A DNA stretch of 64,000 nucleotides from NCBI RefSeq assembly GCF_014192575.1, contig NZ_JACHYC010000002.1:1042635-1106634 (forward strand), read 5' to 3'. Position 1 is the stretch's first letter. The number at the start of each line of letters is the position of its first letter. The notes beneath the pieces are model-generated. The model did not search any database, was not told where the DNA came from, and saw only the letters and a list, made by a program, of their open reading frames with translations. The position numbers were made by a program, and so were the translations under genes. Shown here piece after piece: positions 9,282 through 18,572 of the stretch. This stretch comes from Variovorax sp. Sphag1AA. GTDB lineage: Bacteria; Pseudomonadota; Gammaproteobacteria; Burkholderiales; Burkholderiaceae_C.

Positions 9282-9365
9282 AGCCTCGCCCACTCCATGT
9301 GGCTCTGCACCCCCTCGCCGGGGGCAACCCCGGCGGCCCGGCAGAGCCGGTTCCGCGGGGTTCCT
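9282..9365. repeat. GC-rich intergenic hairpin element (REP-like)
   Basis: The 120-bp gap between the DUF2126 gene and the fusion gene holds a perfect 8-bp inverted repeat, GGCTCTGC at 9301-9308 and GCAGAGCC at 9341-9348. It encloses nested hairpins of C and G runs (CCCCCTCGCCGGGGG at 9310-9324). No T-run follows on either side, so it is not a classic terminator. The wording resembles GC-rich intergenic elements I recall from Comamonadaceae genomes; no second full copy was seen in this window. Confidence 0.45.
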
Positions 9366-9378
9366 GGATTTGGGGTCG

Positions 9379-12300
9379 TTACCGTCGCAGATCCAGCGTG
9401 AACGGAAACTCGCGGCTGCCGCTGATCTCGATCGTTGCCGGCGGCGTGGTCATCAGGCCCGGCGTATGACCCATGCGCGTGAAGCGTGCATGGCGGCGGC
9501 TTTCCGCTTCGTAGGCGTTGACCGGGAAGGTGTCGTAGTTGCGCCCGCCCGGGTGCGCGACGAAGTACTGGCAACCGCCGAGCGATCGCTTCATCCAGGT
9601 GTCGACGATGTCGAAAGTCAGCGGCGCATGAACGCCGATGGTCGGATGGAGCGACGACGGTGGATTCCACGCCTTGTAGCGCACGCCCGCAACGAACTCG
9701 CCTGTGGTGCCAGTGGGCTGCAGCGGCAGCACCTGGCCGTTGACGGTGATGACGTGGCGGCTTTCGTTCATGCCGGTGACGCGAATCTCGACGCGTTCCA
9801 GCGATGAATCCACATAGCGCGCAGTGCCACCGGCTGTGCCTTCCTCGCCCATCACATGCCATGGCTCGAGCGCGTTGCGCAGCGACAACTCGACGCCCAT
9901 CGCCTGCACCTGCCCGACCAGCGGGAAGCGGAACTCGAAATGTGGCGCGAACCAGTTCGGATCGAAAGCGAAGCCCGCCTGGCGCATTTCGCTGATCACG
10001 TCCTCGAAATCCATCTGCACGAAGGTCGGCAGCAGGAAGCGGTCGTGCAGCTCGGTGCCCCAGCGGGTGGCCGGCGCGGTGTAAGGCGCGTCCCAGAAGC
10101 GGGCGACCAGCGCACGCAGCAGCAGTTGCTGCGCGATGCTCATGCGCGCATGCGGCGGCATCTCGAAGGCACGCAGCTCAAGCAGGCCGAGGCGGCCGGT
10201 GCTGGAATCGGGCGAGTAGAGCTTGTCGATGCAGAACTCGCTGCGGTGCGTGTTGCCCGTGACGTCGATGAGGATGTTGCGCAGCGTGCGGTCGACCAGC
10301 CATGCGGGCATGTTCTGGCCGTAGATCTCGCGGTTGCGTGCGATTTCCTTGAGCGCGATCTCCAGCTCGTAGACCTGGTCGTTGCGCGCTTCGTCCACGC
10401 GCGGCGCCTGGCTGGTCGGGCCGATGAACATACCCGAGAAGAGATAGCTCAGCGACGGATGGTTGTGCCAGTAGAGCAGCAGGCTTGCAAGCAGCTCGGG
10501 CCGGCGCAGGAAGGGGCTGTCCGCCGGCGTTGCACCGCCCAGCACGAAGTGGTTGCCACCGCCGGTGCCGGTGTGGCGGCCGTCGGTCATGAACTTCTCG
10601 GCCGACAGGCGCGTCTCGAAGGCCGCGTGATAGAGGAACTCGGTGTGGTCGACCAGCTCGCCCCAGTTGTGCGCGGGATGGATGTTGACTTCGATCACGC
10701 CGGGGTCGGGCGTGACCTGCAGCATCTTCAGGCGCGGATCGCGCGGCGGGGGGTAGCCCTCGATGACGATCTTCACGCCGAGTTCTTCGGCCGTGGCTTC
10801 GACCGCCGCGACCAGGTCGAGGTAGTCCTCCAGCCGCGCGAGCGGCGGCATGAAGACGTAGAGCACGCCGGAAGCGCTGCCGACCTTCTCGGCCGCGGGT
10901 CCGTTGGCGCGGCGCGGGTCGCGCACTTCGACACAGAGGGCGGTGCGCGTGATCCAGTGGGCGGATTCGCCTCGGCGCGGCTGGCGCGTCGCGGTCGGAT
11001 CCTGCCCCGCGTCGCGCAAGCCGGCGGCGTCGCCCGGCGACTGCATCCGCAGTGCGCTCGGTGTGGCTTGCGGTGCGCGGAAGTCGTAAGGCACCGCACT
11101 GCGGTCGGCATCGCCTTCCGCAAATCCCCCGGCGTAGCCGGTGTAGCGGGCGCGGTAGTCGGCCGAGCTCGGCAGACCGGCACGCGGCGCCGTCGGGTCG
11201 CGTTCGATGAGGTAGGGGTAGTCGCCCTTGCTGGCCCACGGCTGCGAATCGAGCGGCAGGCGGTAGCCCATCGGCGAATCGCCGGGCATCAGGTAGAGGC
11301 GATCGTCGCGCAGGAACCAGGGGCCGGTCTTCCAGCCGGGGCCGGCGAGCGCGGGTGCGTCGCCGTCGGCATTGGAGGCCTCGATGGGCAGCATGTAGCC
11401 GATCACCGCGTCCAGCTTCTGCGTGAACACCCGGCGCAAGCGCATACGCTCCATCTCGTCGTCGAGCTTCGACTCGAAGGGGTCGACGTTCACCGGCAGC
11501 CGGCGTTCGCGCCAGAGGTAGTAGTAGACGTCTTCGTAGCCCGGCTGGATGTAGCGCTCGGTCAGTCCGAGTCGCTGCGCCAGCGCATTGGTGAAGCGGC
11601 GGGCGTCCTCGCTGGTGTAGTTGGTCGGATGGCGTTCGTCTGCGAACAGGTCGGGGTTGTGCCAGATCCTTTCGCCGTCCGCGCGCCAGAAGATCGACAG
11701 CGCCCAGCGCGGCAATTGCTCGCCCGGATACCACTTGCCCTGCCCGAAGTGCAGGAAGCCGCCGTCGCCGTATTCGGCACGCAGCTTTTGCACCAGCTCG
11801 GTCGCGTAGCCGCGCTTGGTGGGGCCGAGCGCGTCGGTGTTCCACTCGGCCGCGTCGCGGTCGGTGGTCGCGACATAGGTCGGCTCGCCGCCCATCGTCA
11901 GGCGCACGTCGCCGGCCTTCAGGCGTTTATCGACCGCTTCACCCAGGGCGAGCACTTCGGCCCATTGGTCCTCGGTGTAAGGCTTGGTCACGCGCGGAGA
12001 TTCGTAGATGCGCGTGACTTTCATCTCGTGGCCGAAATCGACCTTCGCTTCGTCGACAGCGCCTTCGATCGGCGCGGCGCTCGACGGCGTCGGCGTGCAG
12101 GCGAGCGGGATGTGGCCTTCACCGGCCAGCAGGCCCGACGTGGCATCGAGCCCGATCCAGCCAGCGCCCGGCAGGTACACCTCGCACCAGGCGTGCAGGT
12201 CGGTGAAATCGACCGTGGTGCCGCTCGGGCCGTCGAGCGATTTCACATCTGGCGTGAGCTGGATCAGGTAGCCCGACACGAAGCGCGCCGCCAGGCCGCA

Positions 12301-12879
12301 ATGCCGCAGCAGTTGCACCAGCAGCCAGCCCGAGTCACGGCACGAGCCCGAACCCTTGGAGAGCGTTTCTTCCGGCGTCTGCACACCGGGTTCCATGCGG
12401 ATCAGGTAGTTGACGTCCTGTTGCACCTGCTGGTTGATCTGGACCAGGAAGTCGATGGTGCGCTGTTCCTTGCGGTCGATCTTGTCGAGATAGGCCTGCA
12501 CCAGCGGCGTGGGCGCATCGGCGACGAGGTAGGGCGCGAGTTCCTGCGCCTGCGCTTCGGTGTACTTGAAGGGGAAGTTCTCGGCCTGCGGTTCGAGGAA
12601 GAAGTCGAAGGGGTTGTAGACCGCCATCTCGACGACCAGATCGACCGTGACCTTGAAGGCCGTCGTCTTCTCGGGGAACACCAGCCGCGCAAGGTAGTTC
12701 GCGAACGGGTCCTGCTGCCAGTTGATGAAGTGCTGCTCGGGCTCGACCCGAAGCGAATACGAGATCACGTTGCTCCGGCAATGCGGCGCAGGTCGCAAGC
12801 GGATGACCTGTGGGCCCAATTGCACCGGACGGTCGTACTTGTAGTGAGTGACGTGGTGGAGCGCGGCGTGAATGGACAT
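9379..12879 (-). CDS. Transglutaminase family protein with DUF2126 domain
   Basis: A 1166-residue protein with an N-terminal beta domain (1-85), a transglutaminase core with Cys180 (GSGSCRDSGW), His229 (DLHAWCEVY) and Asp245 (IGLDATSG), then a long C-terminal DUF2126 region of about 850 residues. The ATG at 12879 (MSIHAALHHV) matches the family start better than an upstream in-frame ATG. No signal peptide or membrane segment is evident. Gene neighbours are the ATP-grasp/alpha-E fusion and another transglutaminase, the usual partners of DUF2126 proteins; a role in peptide modification or proteolysis is predicted only. Confidence 0.9.
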   Translation of the reverse strand: MSIHAALHHVTHYKYDRPVQLGPQVIRLRPAPHCRSNVISYSLRVEPEQHFINWQQDPFANYLARLVFPEKTTAFKVTVDLVVEMAVYNPFDFFLEPQAENFPFKYTEAQAQELAPYLVADAPTPLVQAYLDKIDRKEQRTIDFLVQINQQVQQDVNYLIRMEPGVQTPEETLSKGSGSCRDSGWLLVQLLRHCGLAARFVSGYLIQLTPDVKSLDGPSGTTVDFTDLHAWCEVYLPGAGWIGLDATSGLLAGEGHIPLACTPTPSSAAPIEGAVDEAKVDFGHEMKVTRIYESPRVTKPYTEDQWAEVLALGEAVDKRLKAGDVRLTMGGEPTYVATTDRDAAEWNTDALGPTKRGYATELVQKLRAEYGDGGFLHFGQGKWYPGEQLPRWALSIFWRADGERIWHNPDLFADERHPTNYTSEDARRFTNALAQRLGLTERYIQPGYEDVYYYLWRERRLPVNVDPFESKLDDEMERMRLRRVFTQKLDAVIGYMLPIEASNADGDAPALAGPGWKTGPWFLRDDRLYLMPGDSPMGYRLPLDSQPWASKGDYPYLIERDPTAPRAGLPSSADYRARYTGYAGGFAEGDADRSAVPYDFRAPQATPSALRMQSPGDAAGLRDAGQDPTATRQPRRGESAHWITRTALCVEVRDPRRANGPAAEKVGSASGVLYVFMPPLARLEDYLDLVAAVEATAEELGVKIVIEGYPPPRDPRLKMLQVTPDPGVIEVNIHPAHNWGELVDHTEFLYHAAFETRLSAEKFMTDGRHTGTGGGNHFVLGGATPADSPFLRRPELLASLLLYWHNHPSLSYLFSGMFIGPTSQAPRVDEARNDQVYELEIALKEIARNREIYGQNMPAWLVDRTLRNILIDVTGNTHRSEFCIDKLYSPDSSTGRLGLLELRAFEMPPHARMSIAQQLLLRALVARFWDAPYTAPATRWGTELHDRFLLPTFVQMDFEDVISEMRQAGFAFDPNWFAPHFEFRFPLVGQVQAMGVELSLRNALEPWHVMGEEGTAGGTARYVDSSLERVEIRVTGMNESRHVITVNGQVLPLQPTGTTGEFVAGVRYKAWNPPSSLHPTIGVHAPLTFDIVDTWMKRSLGGCQYFVAHPGGRNYDTFPVNAYEAESRRHARFTRMGHTPGLMTTPPATIEISGSREFPFTLDLRR

Positions 12880-12982
12880 GTTGTTCAGTGCGTCGGTCGT
12901 GCCTCGGGTGAGACGCATACTAGCCGACACAGAAAGCAATTAGCGCGCCAAAAAAGTCGCGTGACAGGGAGCGAATTGAGGT

Positions 12983-13655
12983 ATGCAGGGATGGGATGTG
13001 CGCGGCCTGCGGGTTCTGGCCGCGATGCTGGGTTTCGTACTTGGAACGGCGTTGCAGCTGCAGCAGGGTGTGCTGTGGCGGGAAGCGGTCTATGTGGCGC
13101 TCCTGGTGGGCGCGGTCGTCGGCGGATTCATTTTGCGTCCGCTGGAGCGGCCTTGGCGGGGCGCGCTCGTGCTGCCTGTGGCGCTGCTGCTTGGCGGAAT
13201 GGCTGGTGCAGGCTCCGCGGGCTGGCGCTCGGTAGTCTTCACTGCGGACGCCTTGCCCGCGGCCCTGGAAGGCCGCGATCTGGTGGTGACTGGCGTGGTC
13301 GCGCAGATGCCGCTGCGCAATGAAAGCGGATTGCGGTTCGCACTCGAAGTCGAATCGGCGCGCTGGCCGGGCACTGCGGATGACAGCCGTGTGACGCCGG
13401 ATGTGCCGCCGCGCATTTCCCTCGGCTGGTATGCCGACGCAGGGGGCGAACTCGCTGCGCCGATACACGCAGGCGAACGCTGGCGCCTGCCGGTGCGGCT
13501 GAAGGCGCCGCACGGCAACCTCAATCCTCACGGCTTCGACTACGAGTTGCGCCTGTGGGAGCAGGGCGAGCAGGCCACCGGCTACGTGCGTGGCGGAATT
13601 CCAGCGCCAGAGCGCATCGCGACGACATGGCGCCATCCGATCGAGCGCGCGCGGG
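12983..13655 (+). pseudogene. comEC: comEC, 5' fragment (interrupted)
   Basis: This is the N-terminal part of ComEC/Rec2, the inner-membrane channel for DNA uptake in natural transformation. The first ~225 residues contain membrane segments and the DUF4131/OB-like region ending near RIATTWRHPIERAR. The reading frame continues with unrelated residues to a stop at 13753. The remainder of the gene is found at 15381-16953 in the same direction. About 50-60 residues expected between the two parts, just before the conserved SGLHV motif, are missing. The gene is therefore broken by insertion and deletion. Confidence 0.85.
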
Positions 13656-15380
13656 AATCTGAAAGCGCAGCTCGCAACGTTCGAAGCGTCCGGGGAGTAA
13701 GGCATTCGGTTCGGACGCTGCCAACGAATACGACATGGCGGCAAAGGACGTGAAGGCAAGCTTGCTCAAGCAAGTCTTCGGTGGTAAGCCGCACGCTTGG
13801 CTCCTATCAAGCAGATGAGGGCAGGGCGCTTGTATTGGCGTACCGGCCCATCTTCGTAGCCACGGAACCTAACTGAGAACTTCCCAATGTGTTCGTCCTT
13901 GACGCGTTCCTCCGTGAACACGTTGAAGCGTTCAACACTGCGGTGAAACGCTGCCTTCAATTCCCGACGCACAGCATATAGTTCGTCGGGTGGTTCTCCA
14001 TCAGCTACCGCAAGTTCAGCTTCCTCGTGGCGTTCAACGAGCGCCCACGCTTTCTCTTCAAACATCAGCACGTCAGCTTCAGGTTCGACCACCGCCGTTT
14101 CGTGGTGCTGTATCTGCATTTCGAGCGCGTTCAGCTTCTCCCGTACCAACGCCGGATTCATCAAGCCGTCTGCTACAAGGTCGATCAATCGGGCCTGTTG
14201 TTCCTTCAGCGCCTTGAGTTCAGCAGAAACTACCACCTTGACGGTGGGCTTCTTGTCGAGCAACGCAACATAGTCATGCTCTTGGTCCAAGAGGAGCCAG
14301 CCAATCACTTCCTTTTCAAACGCGTCGTAGTTGATGAAGCTGCGATGCTCGCACCCGGTACGGTCCAACGCGCTGACGCATTTCAAATATCTTTGCGAGA
14401 CCGTCTTGCTGGCCCGGAAGAACCGGAGGCGTGAACCACAGTGGCCGCAGAAGAGCAGGCCAGTGAAGATGTTGGGTTCGTCCTCGGCACGTCTACCTCG
14501 CTTCGTCCCGATTGATCCGTCCATCAAGCGCTGTACGTCGTAAAACTCCGCTTTGGAAAGGATCGGTGGGTAGTAGTCGAGCAGAGGCGCTAGTCCTGCT
14601 TGACTGATGCGGGTGCCGATGACTGCTGGATTCTTTAGGAGTCGGGCGACCTGCGGCGTAGACCATTTCCACCCGTAGGCTTGGTTCAAATGCCGTGCGA
14701 TCCGCATGGAGCCGATGGCTTCAGCCCGCATTTTGAAGACCTCACGAACGATTTGGGCTTCGTCCTCAACGATGGTGAACCCTCGTCTGTCCGGCGTGAC
14801 CTTCAGCCACTTGGGAACCTTGCCATGCTTGAAGCCTTGAGCAAGTTTGGCGGCCTTGACCTCCTTGCCGCGCATGCTCTTGGTGGCGCTTTCCTCGTGG
14901 GCGCGACTCATCACCATGATTGAGCCGAAGAGCATCATCCCGCCGTCACTGATGATCGCGTCACGGGTGTAGACCTTTTCGTGATCCTTGATCGTGACAA
15001 GAGTGATGCCACGATTGACGATGCCGATAAAAAGCTGGAGGGCGTCAAGGATGTTTGCGCGCGAGATTCGGTCCAGGCTTTCGACGATGAGGGTGACATC
15101 GTTGGGAATCAGCCCCTCATCGACGGCGGCAAGGAATTTTCCGAGGGCGCCTTCCTTGGAGTTCTTGCCTTTGAATGCGGACACGCCAGCGTCGGTGTAG
15201 ACGGTGTCAAGGACCAGTCCCTTCCGGTCGGCGTATTCCTGCGCACTGGTCGATTGGCGGCGGCGTGAGTCGCCCTCATCTTGGGCTTTGCTTGACCAGC
15301 GCTGGTAGCTGATTGCTATCTTGGGCATGAGCGTGCCTGGTTAGTGAACACTGTCAATTTTAAACTAAAGTAACCTTTAT
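13655..15380. mobile_element. Insertion carrying a solo large serine recombinase
   Basis: A ~1.7-kb stretch, visibly lower in GC than its flanks, separates the two comEC fragments and contains one gene, the serine recombinase. The right edge is near 15381, where comEC sequence resumes (GGGCTCCACGTGACG). The left edge is near 13655, where similarity to ComEC ends. Between 13655 and 13765 no gene is recognisable. No direct repeat flanking the element is evident, as expected for serine integrases with very short cores, or because an edge has been lost. It could be a minimal element or the remnant of a larger one. Confidence 0.7.
13766..15328 (-). CDS. Large serine recombinase (resolvase/invertase family)
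   Basis: A 520-residue site-specific recombinase. The N-terminal resolvase domain (about 1-155) starts MPKIAISYQRWSS with Ser12 of the YxRxS motif as the likely nucleophile, and SLDRISR holds the conserved arginine. A recombinase domain (about 180-290), a zinc ribbon (CGHCGS with two later Cys, about 300-340) and a coiled-coil region (about 375-420) follow. This order is that of phage-type large serine integrases and of element-borne CcrA-like proteins. It reads opposite to comEC. A TTGACA (15357-15352, minus strand) lies upstream of the ATG, but no good -10 was identified. No excisionase-like gene is nearby. Confidence 0.93.
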   Translation of the reverse strand: MPKIAISYQRWSSKAQDEGDSRRRQSTSAQEYADRKGLVLDTVYTDAGVSAFKGKNSKEGALGKFLAAVDEGLIPNDVTLIVESLDRISRANILDALQLFIGIVNRGITLVTIKDHEKVYTRDAIISDGGMMLFGSIMVMSRAHEESATKSMRGKEVKAAKLAQGFKHGKVPKWLKVTPDRRGFTIVEDEAQIVREVFKMRAEAIGSMRIARHLNQAYGWKWSTPQVARLLKNPAVIGTRISQAGLAPLLDYYPPILSKAEFYDVQRLMDGSIGTKRGRRAEDEPNIFTGLLFCGHCGSRLRFFRASKTVSQRYLKCVSALDRTGCEHRSFINYDAFEKEVIGWLLLDQEHDYVALLDKKPTVKVVVSAELKALKEQQARLIDLVADGLMNPALVREKLNALEMQIQHHETAVVEPEADVLMFEEKAWALVERHEEAELAVADGEPPDELYAVRRELKAAFHRSVERFNVFTEERVKDEHIGKFSVRFRGYEDGPVRQYKRPALICLIGAKRAAYHRRLA

Positions 15381-16953
15381 CGGGCTCCACGTGACGATGT
15401 TTGCGTGGCTCGCCGCACAGGTGGTCGAAAAGCTCTGGCGGCGCAGCGGCAGGCTGATGCTTCGTTGGCCCGCGCAGCATGCGGGTCTGGCGGGCGGCGT
15501 GGCGCTGGCGGCGCTCTATGCGGCCTTCAGCGGCTGGGGTGTGCCGTCCCAGCGAACGGTATGGATGCTCGCGGTGGTGGGTCTGCTCCGTCTCGGCGGG
15601 CGATCGTGGCCGTGGCCATTGGTGTGGCTCGTGGTCTGCACGGCGGTGGTCGCGATCGATCCGTGGGCGCTGATGCAGCCGGGCTTCTGGCTCAGCTTCG
15701 TCGCTGTGGGGGTTCTCTTCGCCGCCGGCAACGGGGGGCCGGACGATGCGTCCGCAGGCATGGCAGCGCGCTTTCATCGCCTTCTGCGTGAACAGTGGGT
15801 CGTCACGCTGGCGCTGACGCCGCTCACGCTGTTGCTGTTCCAGCAAATCTCGGCCGTCGGGCTGCCTGCGAATCTGATTGCGATTCCCTGGGTGACGCTC
15901 GTGATCACGCCGCTTTCCATGCTCGGCGTGTTGGTGCCTTTCCTGTGGAACGCTGCTTCATGGGCGGTCCAGGCGCTGTCCTGGGTGCTGGAGTGGCTCG
16001 CGAGGTGGCCGTTCGCGACGCTGTCGATGCACACGCCACCGCTCTGGATGGCCGTCGCGGGCGTTCTGGGCGGCATCGTGGTCGCCATGCGCCTGCCGTG
16101 GTCGGTTCGCGCGCTGGGGCTGCCGCTGCTGGTGCCGGCGCTGCTCTGGCAATCCCCGCGTCCACCGACGGGCGAGTTCGAACTGCTGGCCGCCGACATC
16201 GGGCAGGGCAATGCGGTGCTGGTGCGAACCGCGTCGCACAGCCTGCTGTATGACGCGGGGCCGCGCTACAGCCTCGACAGCGATGCCGGCCATCGCGTGC
16301 TGGTGCCGCTCCTGCGTGCCTTCGGCGAGCGGCTGGACACCGTCGTCCTGAGCCATCGGGACACGGACCACACCGGCGGCGCGCCGGCGGTGCTGGCGAT
16401 GCAGCCGCAGGCGAAGCTCCTGAGCTCGATCGAGGCCGACCATCCGCTCCAGACGCTGCGCAAGGCGGAGCGCTGCGTCGCCGGCCAGCGCTGGACCTGG
16501 GATGGCGTCGATTTCGAGATCCTCCATCCGGCCGACAGCGACTACAGCAGCTTCACCAAGCCGAACGCCATCTCCTGCGTGCTGCGCGTCGGCAACGGTC
16601 GCGCGACGGCGTTGCTCGCGGGTGACATCGAGCAATTGCAGGAAGCCGCATTGACCCTGCGCCACGCCGATTTGTCCGCGGACGTGCTGCTGGTCCCACA
16701 CCACGGCAGCAAGACGTCGTCGACCCGGCGGCTGCTCGAAGCGGTGCGCCCACGCCTCGCGCTCGTCCAGGCGGGCTGGCGCAACCGGTTCGGCCACCCG
16801 GCGCCGGACGTGGTGAAGCGCTATGCCGACCAGGACATCTGGCTATTCGACACGCCCCATTGCGGCGCAGCCACCTGGTCAAGCACTGCGCCGGGCGAAA
16901 TGTTTTGCCACAGAAACACCGCCCGCCGCTACTGGCATCACCAGATGTATTGA
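15381..16953 (+). pseudogene. comEC: comEC, 3' fragment (competence and MBL domains)
   Basis: This is the remaining ComEC: the competence transmembrane domain followed by a metallo-beta-lactamase-like domain with SHRDTDHTGG, the later GDIE aspartate and VPHHGS, which are metal-ligand positions. The first in-frame codons read GLHVTMFAW, the tail of the conserved SGLHV motif. An internal ATG at 15394 would be the first start codon, but there is no ribosome-binding site and the protein would lack its N-terminal half. About 520 codons stay open, so the disruption looks recent. A functional DNA channel is unlikely. Confidence 0.85.
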
Positions 16954-17052
16954 CGGCGCGCAAGTCCGTCATCGAGACCCCTCGTTTCCCCCATCTGACG
17001 CCGAAGTTTGGCCTTGAACTTGCTAAGCTATGGTCAAGGAGATTGGTCGTCC

Positions 17053-18555
17053 ATGCACAAATTCGACGAGATGTATGAACAGGTTCCCTACACCGGCGCT
17101 GCCGTCCGGAACCACTACAAGCGATACGACCAATGGCTCGCGAAGCAACCCGAAGCGGTAATGCGTTCGCGGCGCGAAGAGGCGGAAATGATCTTCCGCC
17201 GGGTCGGCATCACCTTCGCCGTCTACGGCGCGAAGGACGAGGACGGGTCGGGCACCGAACGCCTGATTCCCTTCGACCTCCTGCCTCGCATCATTCCCGC
17301 GCACGAGTGGGCATCGATGGAAAAGGGGCTGGTGCAGCGGGTGACCGCGCTCAACCGCTTCATCCACGACGTCTACCACGACCAGGAAATCATCAAGGCC
17401 GGCGTCATCCCGGCTGACATGATCCTGAAGAACGCCCAGTACCGCCCCGAAATGGTCGGCCTGAAGGTACCCAACGACGTCTATTCGCACATCGCCGGCA
17501 TCGACATCGTTCGCGCGCCCGATTCCAGTGGCAACGGCGAGTACTACGTGCTCGAAGACAACCTGCGCGTGCCCAGCGGCGTGAGCTACATGCTCGAGAA
17601 CCGCAAGATGATGATGCGGCTCTTCCCCGAGCTGTTCAGCCAGAACCGCATCGCGCCCGTTGCGCATTACCCCGATCTCTTGCTCGAAACCCTGCGCGCC
17701 TCCGCGCCGCCGGCCACCGCCGAGCCGACCGTCGTCGTGCTCACGCCCGGCATGTACAACAGCGCGTACTTCGAGCATGCCTTCCTCGCGCAGCAGATGG
17801 GCGTGGAGCTGGTCGAAGGGCAGGATTTGTTCGTCAAGGACAACTTCGTCTACATGCGCACCACGCGCGGCCCGAAGCGTGTCGACGTCATCTACCGCCG
17901 CGTGGACGACGACTTCCTCGATCCCGAGGTGTTCCGCCCGACCTCCACGCTCGGTTGCGCCGGTCTGATGCGCGCCTATCGCGAAGGCAACGTCGTGATC
18001 TGCAACGCGGTCGGCACCGGCGTGGCGGACGACAAGTCGATCTATCCGTACGTGCCGAAGATGATCGAGTTCTACCTCGGCGAGAAGCCGATCCTGAAGA
18101 ACGTGCCGACCTACATCTGCCGCAACAAGGACGACCTCGACTACACCCTCGCGAACATGAAGGACCTCGTGGTCAAGGAAGTGCACGGCGCGGGCGGCTA
18201 CGGCATGCTCATCGGCCCCGCCGCCACGCAGGCCGAGATCGAGGACTTCAAGAAAGCAGTGCTTGCCAAGCCGGATGGCTACATCGCGCAGCCCACGCTG
18301 AGCCTGTCGAGCTCGCCGACCTTCGTTGACGCCGGCATCGCGCCGCGCCACATCGACCTGCGGCCCTTCGTGCTCTCGGGCAAGGAAGTGCAGATGGTGC
18401 CCGGTGGCCTCACGCGTGTCGCGCTCAAGGAAGGGTCGCTGGTGGTCAACTCGTCGCAGGGTGGCGGCACCAAGGACACCTGGATCCTCGAAGGTGACCG
18501 CACAAATGGGTCGCGCTCGCACAGCCAGTCGCAAACACAAACGCAATCGTCCTGA
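17053..18555 (+). CDS. Circularly permuted ATP-grasp protein (unfused)
   Basis: A 500-residue protein of the circularly permuted ATP-grasp type 2 family, starting MHKFDEMYEQVPYTG. It has the VLEDNLRVPSG motif (EDN at 168-170) and a C-terminal GAGGYGMLIGP glycine loop for nucleotide binding. The ATG at 17053 is preceded by AAGGAG at 17036-17041; an earlier TTG at 17008 is less likely. The C-terminus ends in a short Ser/Gln/Thr-rich tail. An alpha-E gene follows after 17 bp, forming the two-gene module that is fused in the protein at 6550-9258. Peptide ligation is the predicted activity. Confidence 0.9.
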   Translation: MHKFDEMYEQVPYTGAAVRNHYKRYDQWLAKQPEAVMRSRREEAEMIFRRVGITFAVYGAKDEDGSGTERLIPFDLLPRIIPAHEWASMEKGLVQRVTALNRFIHDVYHDQEIIKAGVIPADMILKNAQYRPEMVGLKVPNDVYSHIAGIDIVRAPDSSGNGEYYVLEDNLRVPSGVSYMLENRKMMMRLFPELFSQNRIAPVAHYPDLLLETLRASAPPATAEPTVVVLTPGMYNSAYFEHAFLAQQMGVELVEGQDLFVKDNFVYMRTTRGPKRVDVIYRRVDDDFLDPEVFRPTSTLGCAGLMRAYREGNVVICNAVGTGVADDKSIYPYVPKMIEFYLGEKPILKNVPTYICRNKDDLDYTLANMKDLVVKEVHGAGGYGMLIGPAATQAEIEDFKKAVLAKPDGYIAQPTLSLSSSPTFVDAGIAPRHIDLRPFVLSGKEVQMVPGGLTRVALKEGSLVVNSSQGGGTKDTWILEGDRTNGSRSHSQSQTQTQSS

Positions 18556-18572
18556 TCGGGAGCCTTCAGATC

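Noticed and set aside
9856..13323. Very long open frame (1155 codons) on the plus strand opposite the DUF2126 gene
   Set aside because: It is a GC-bias shadow of a well-supported gene; its sequence is Arg/Ala/Gly/Val-rich without domain features.
13655..13765. Attachment-site direct repeats flanking the recombinase insertion
   Set aside because: The sequences next to 13655 and 15381 show no shared core longer than a few bases that could be told from chance.
17023..18546. 507-codon minus-strand frame opposite the split ATP-grasp gene
   Set aside because: Antisense shadow; Val/Asp/His-rich, no family match, and the plus-strand protein is convincing.
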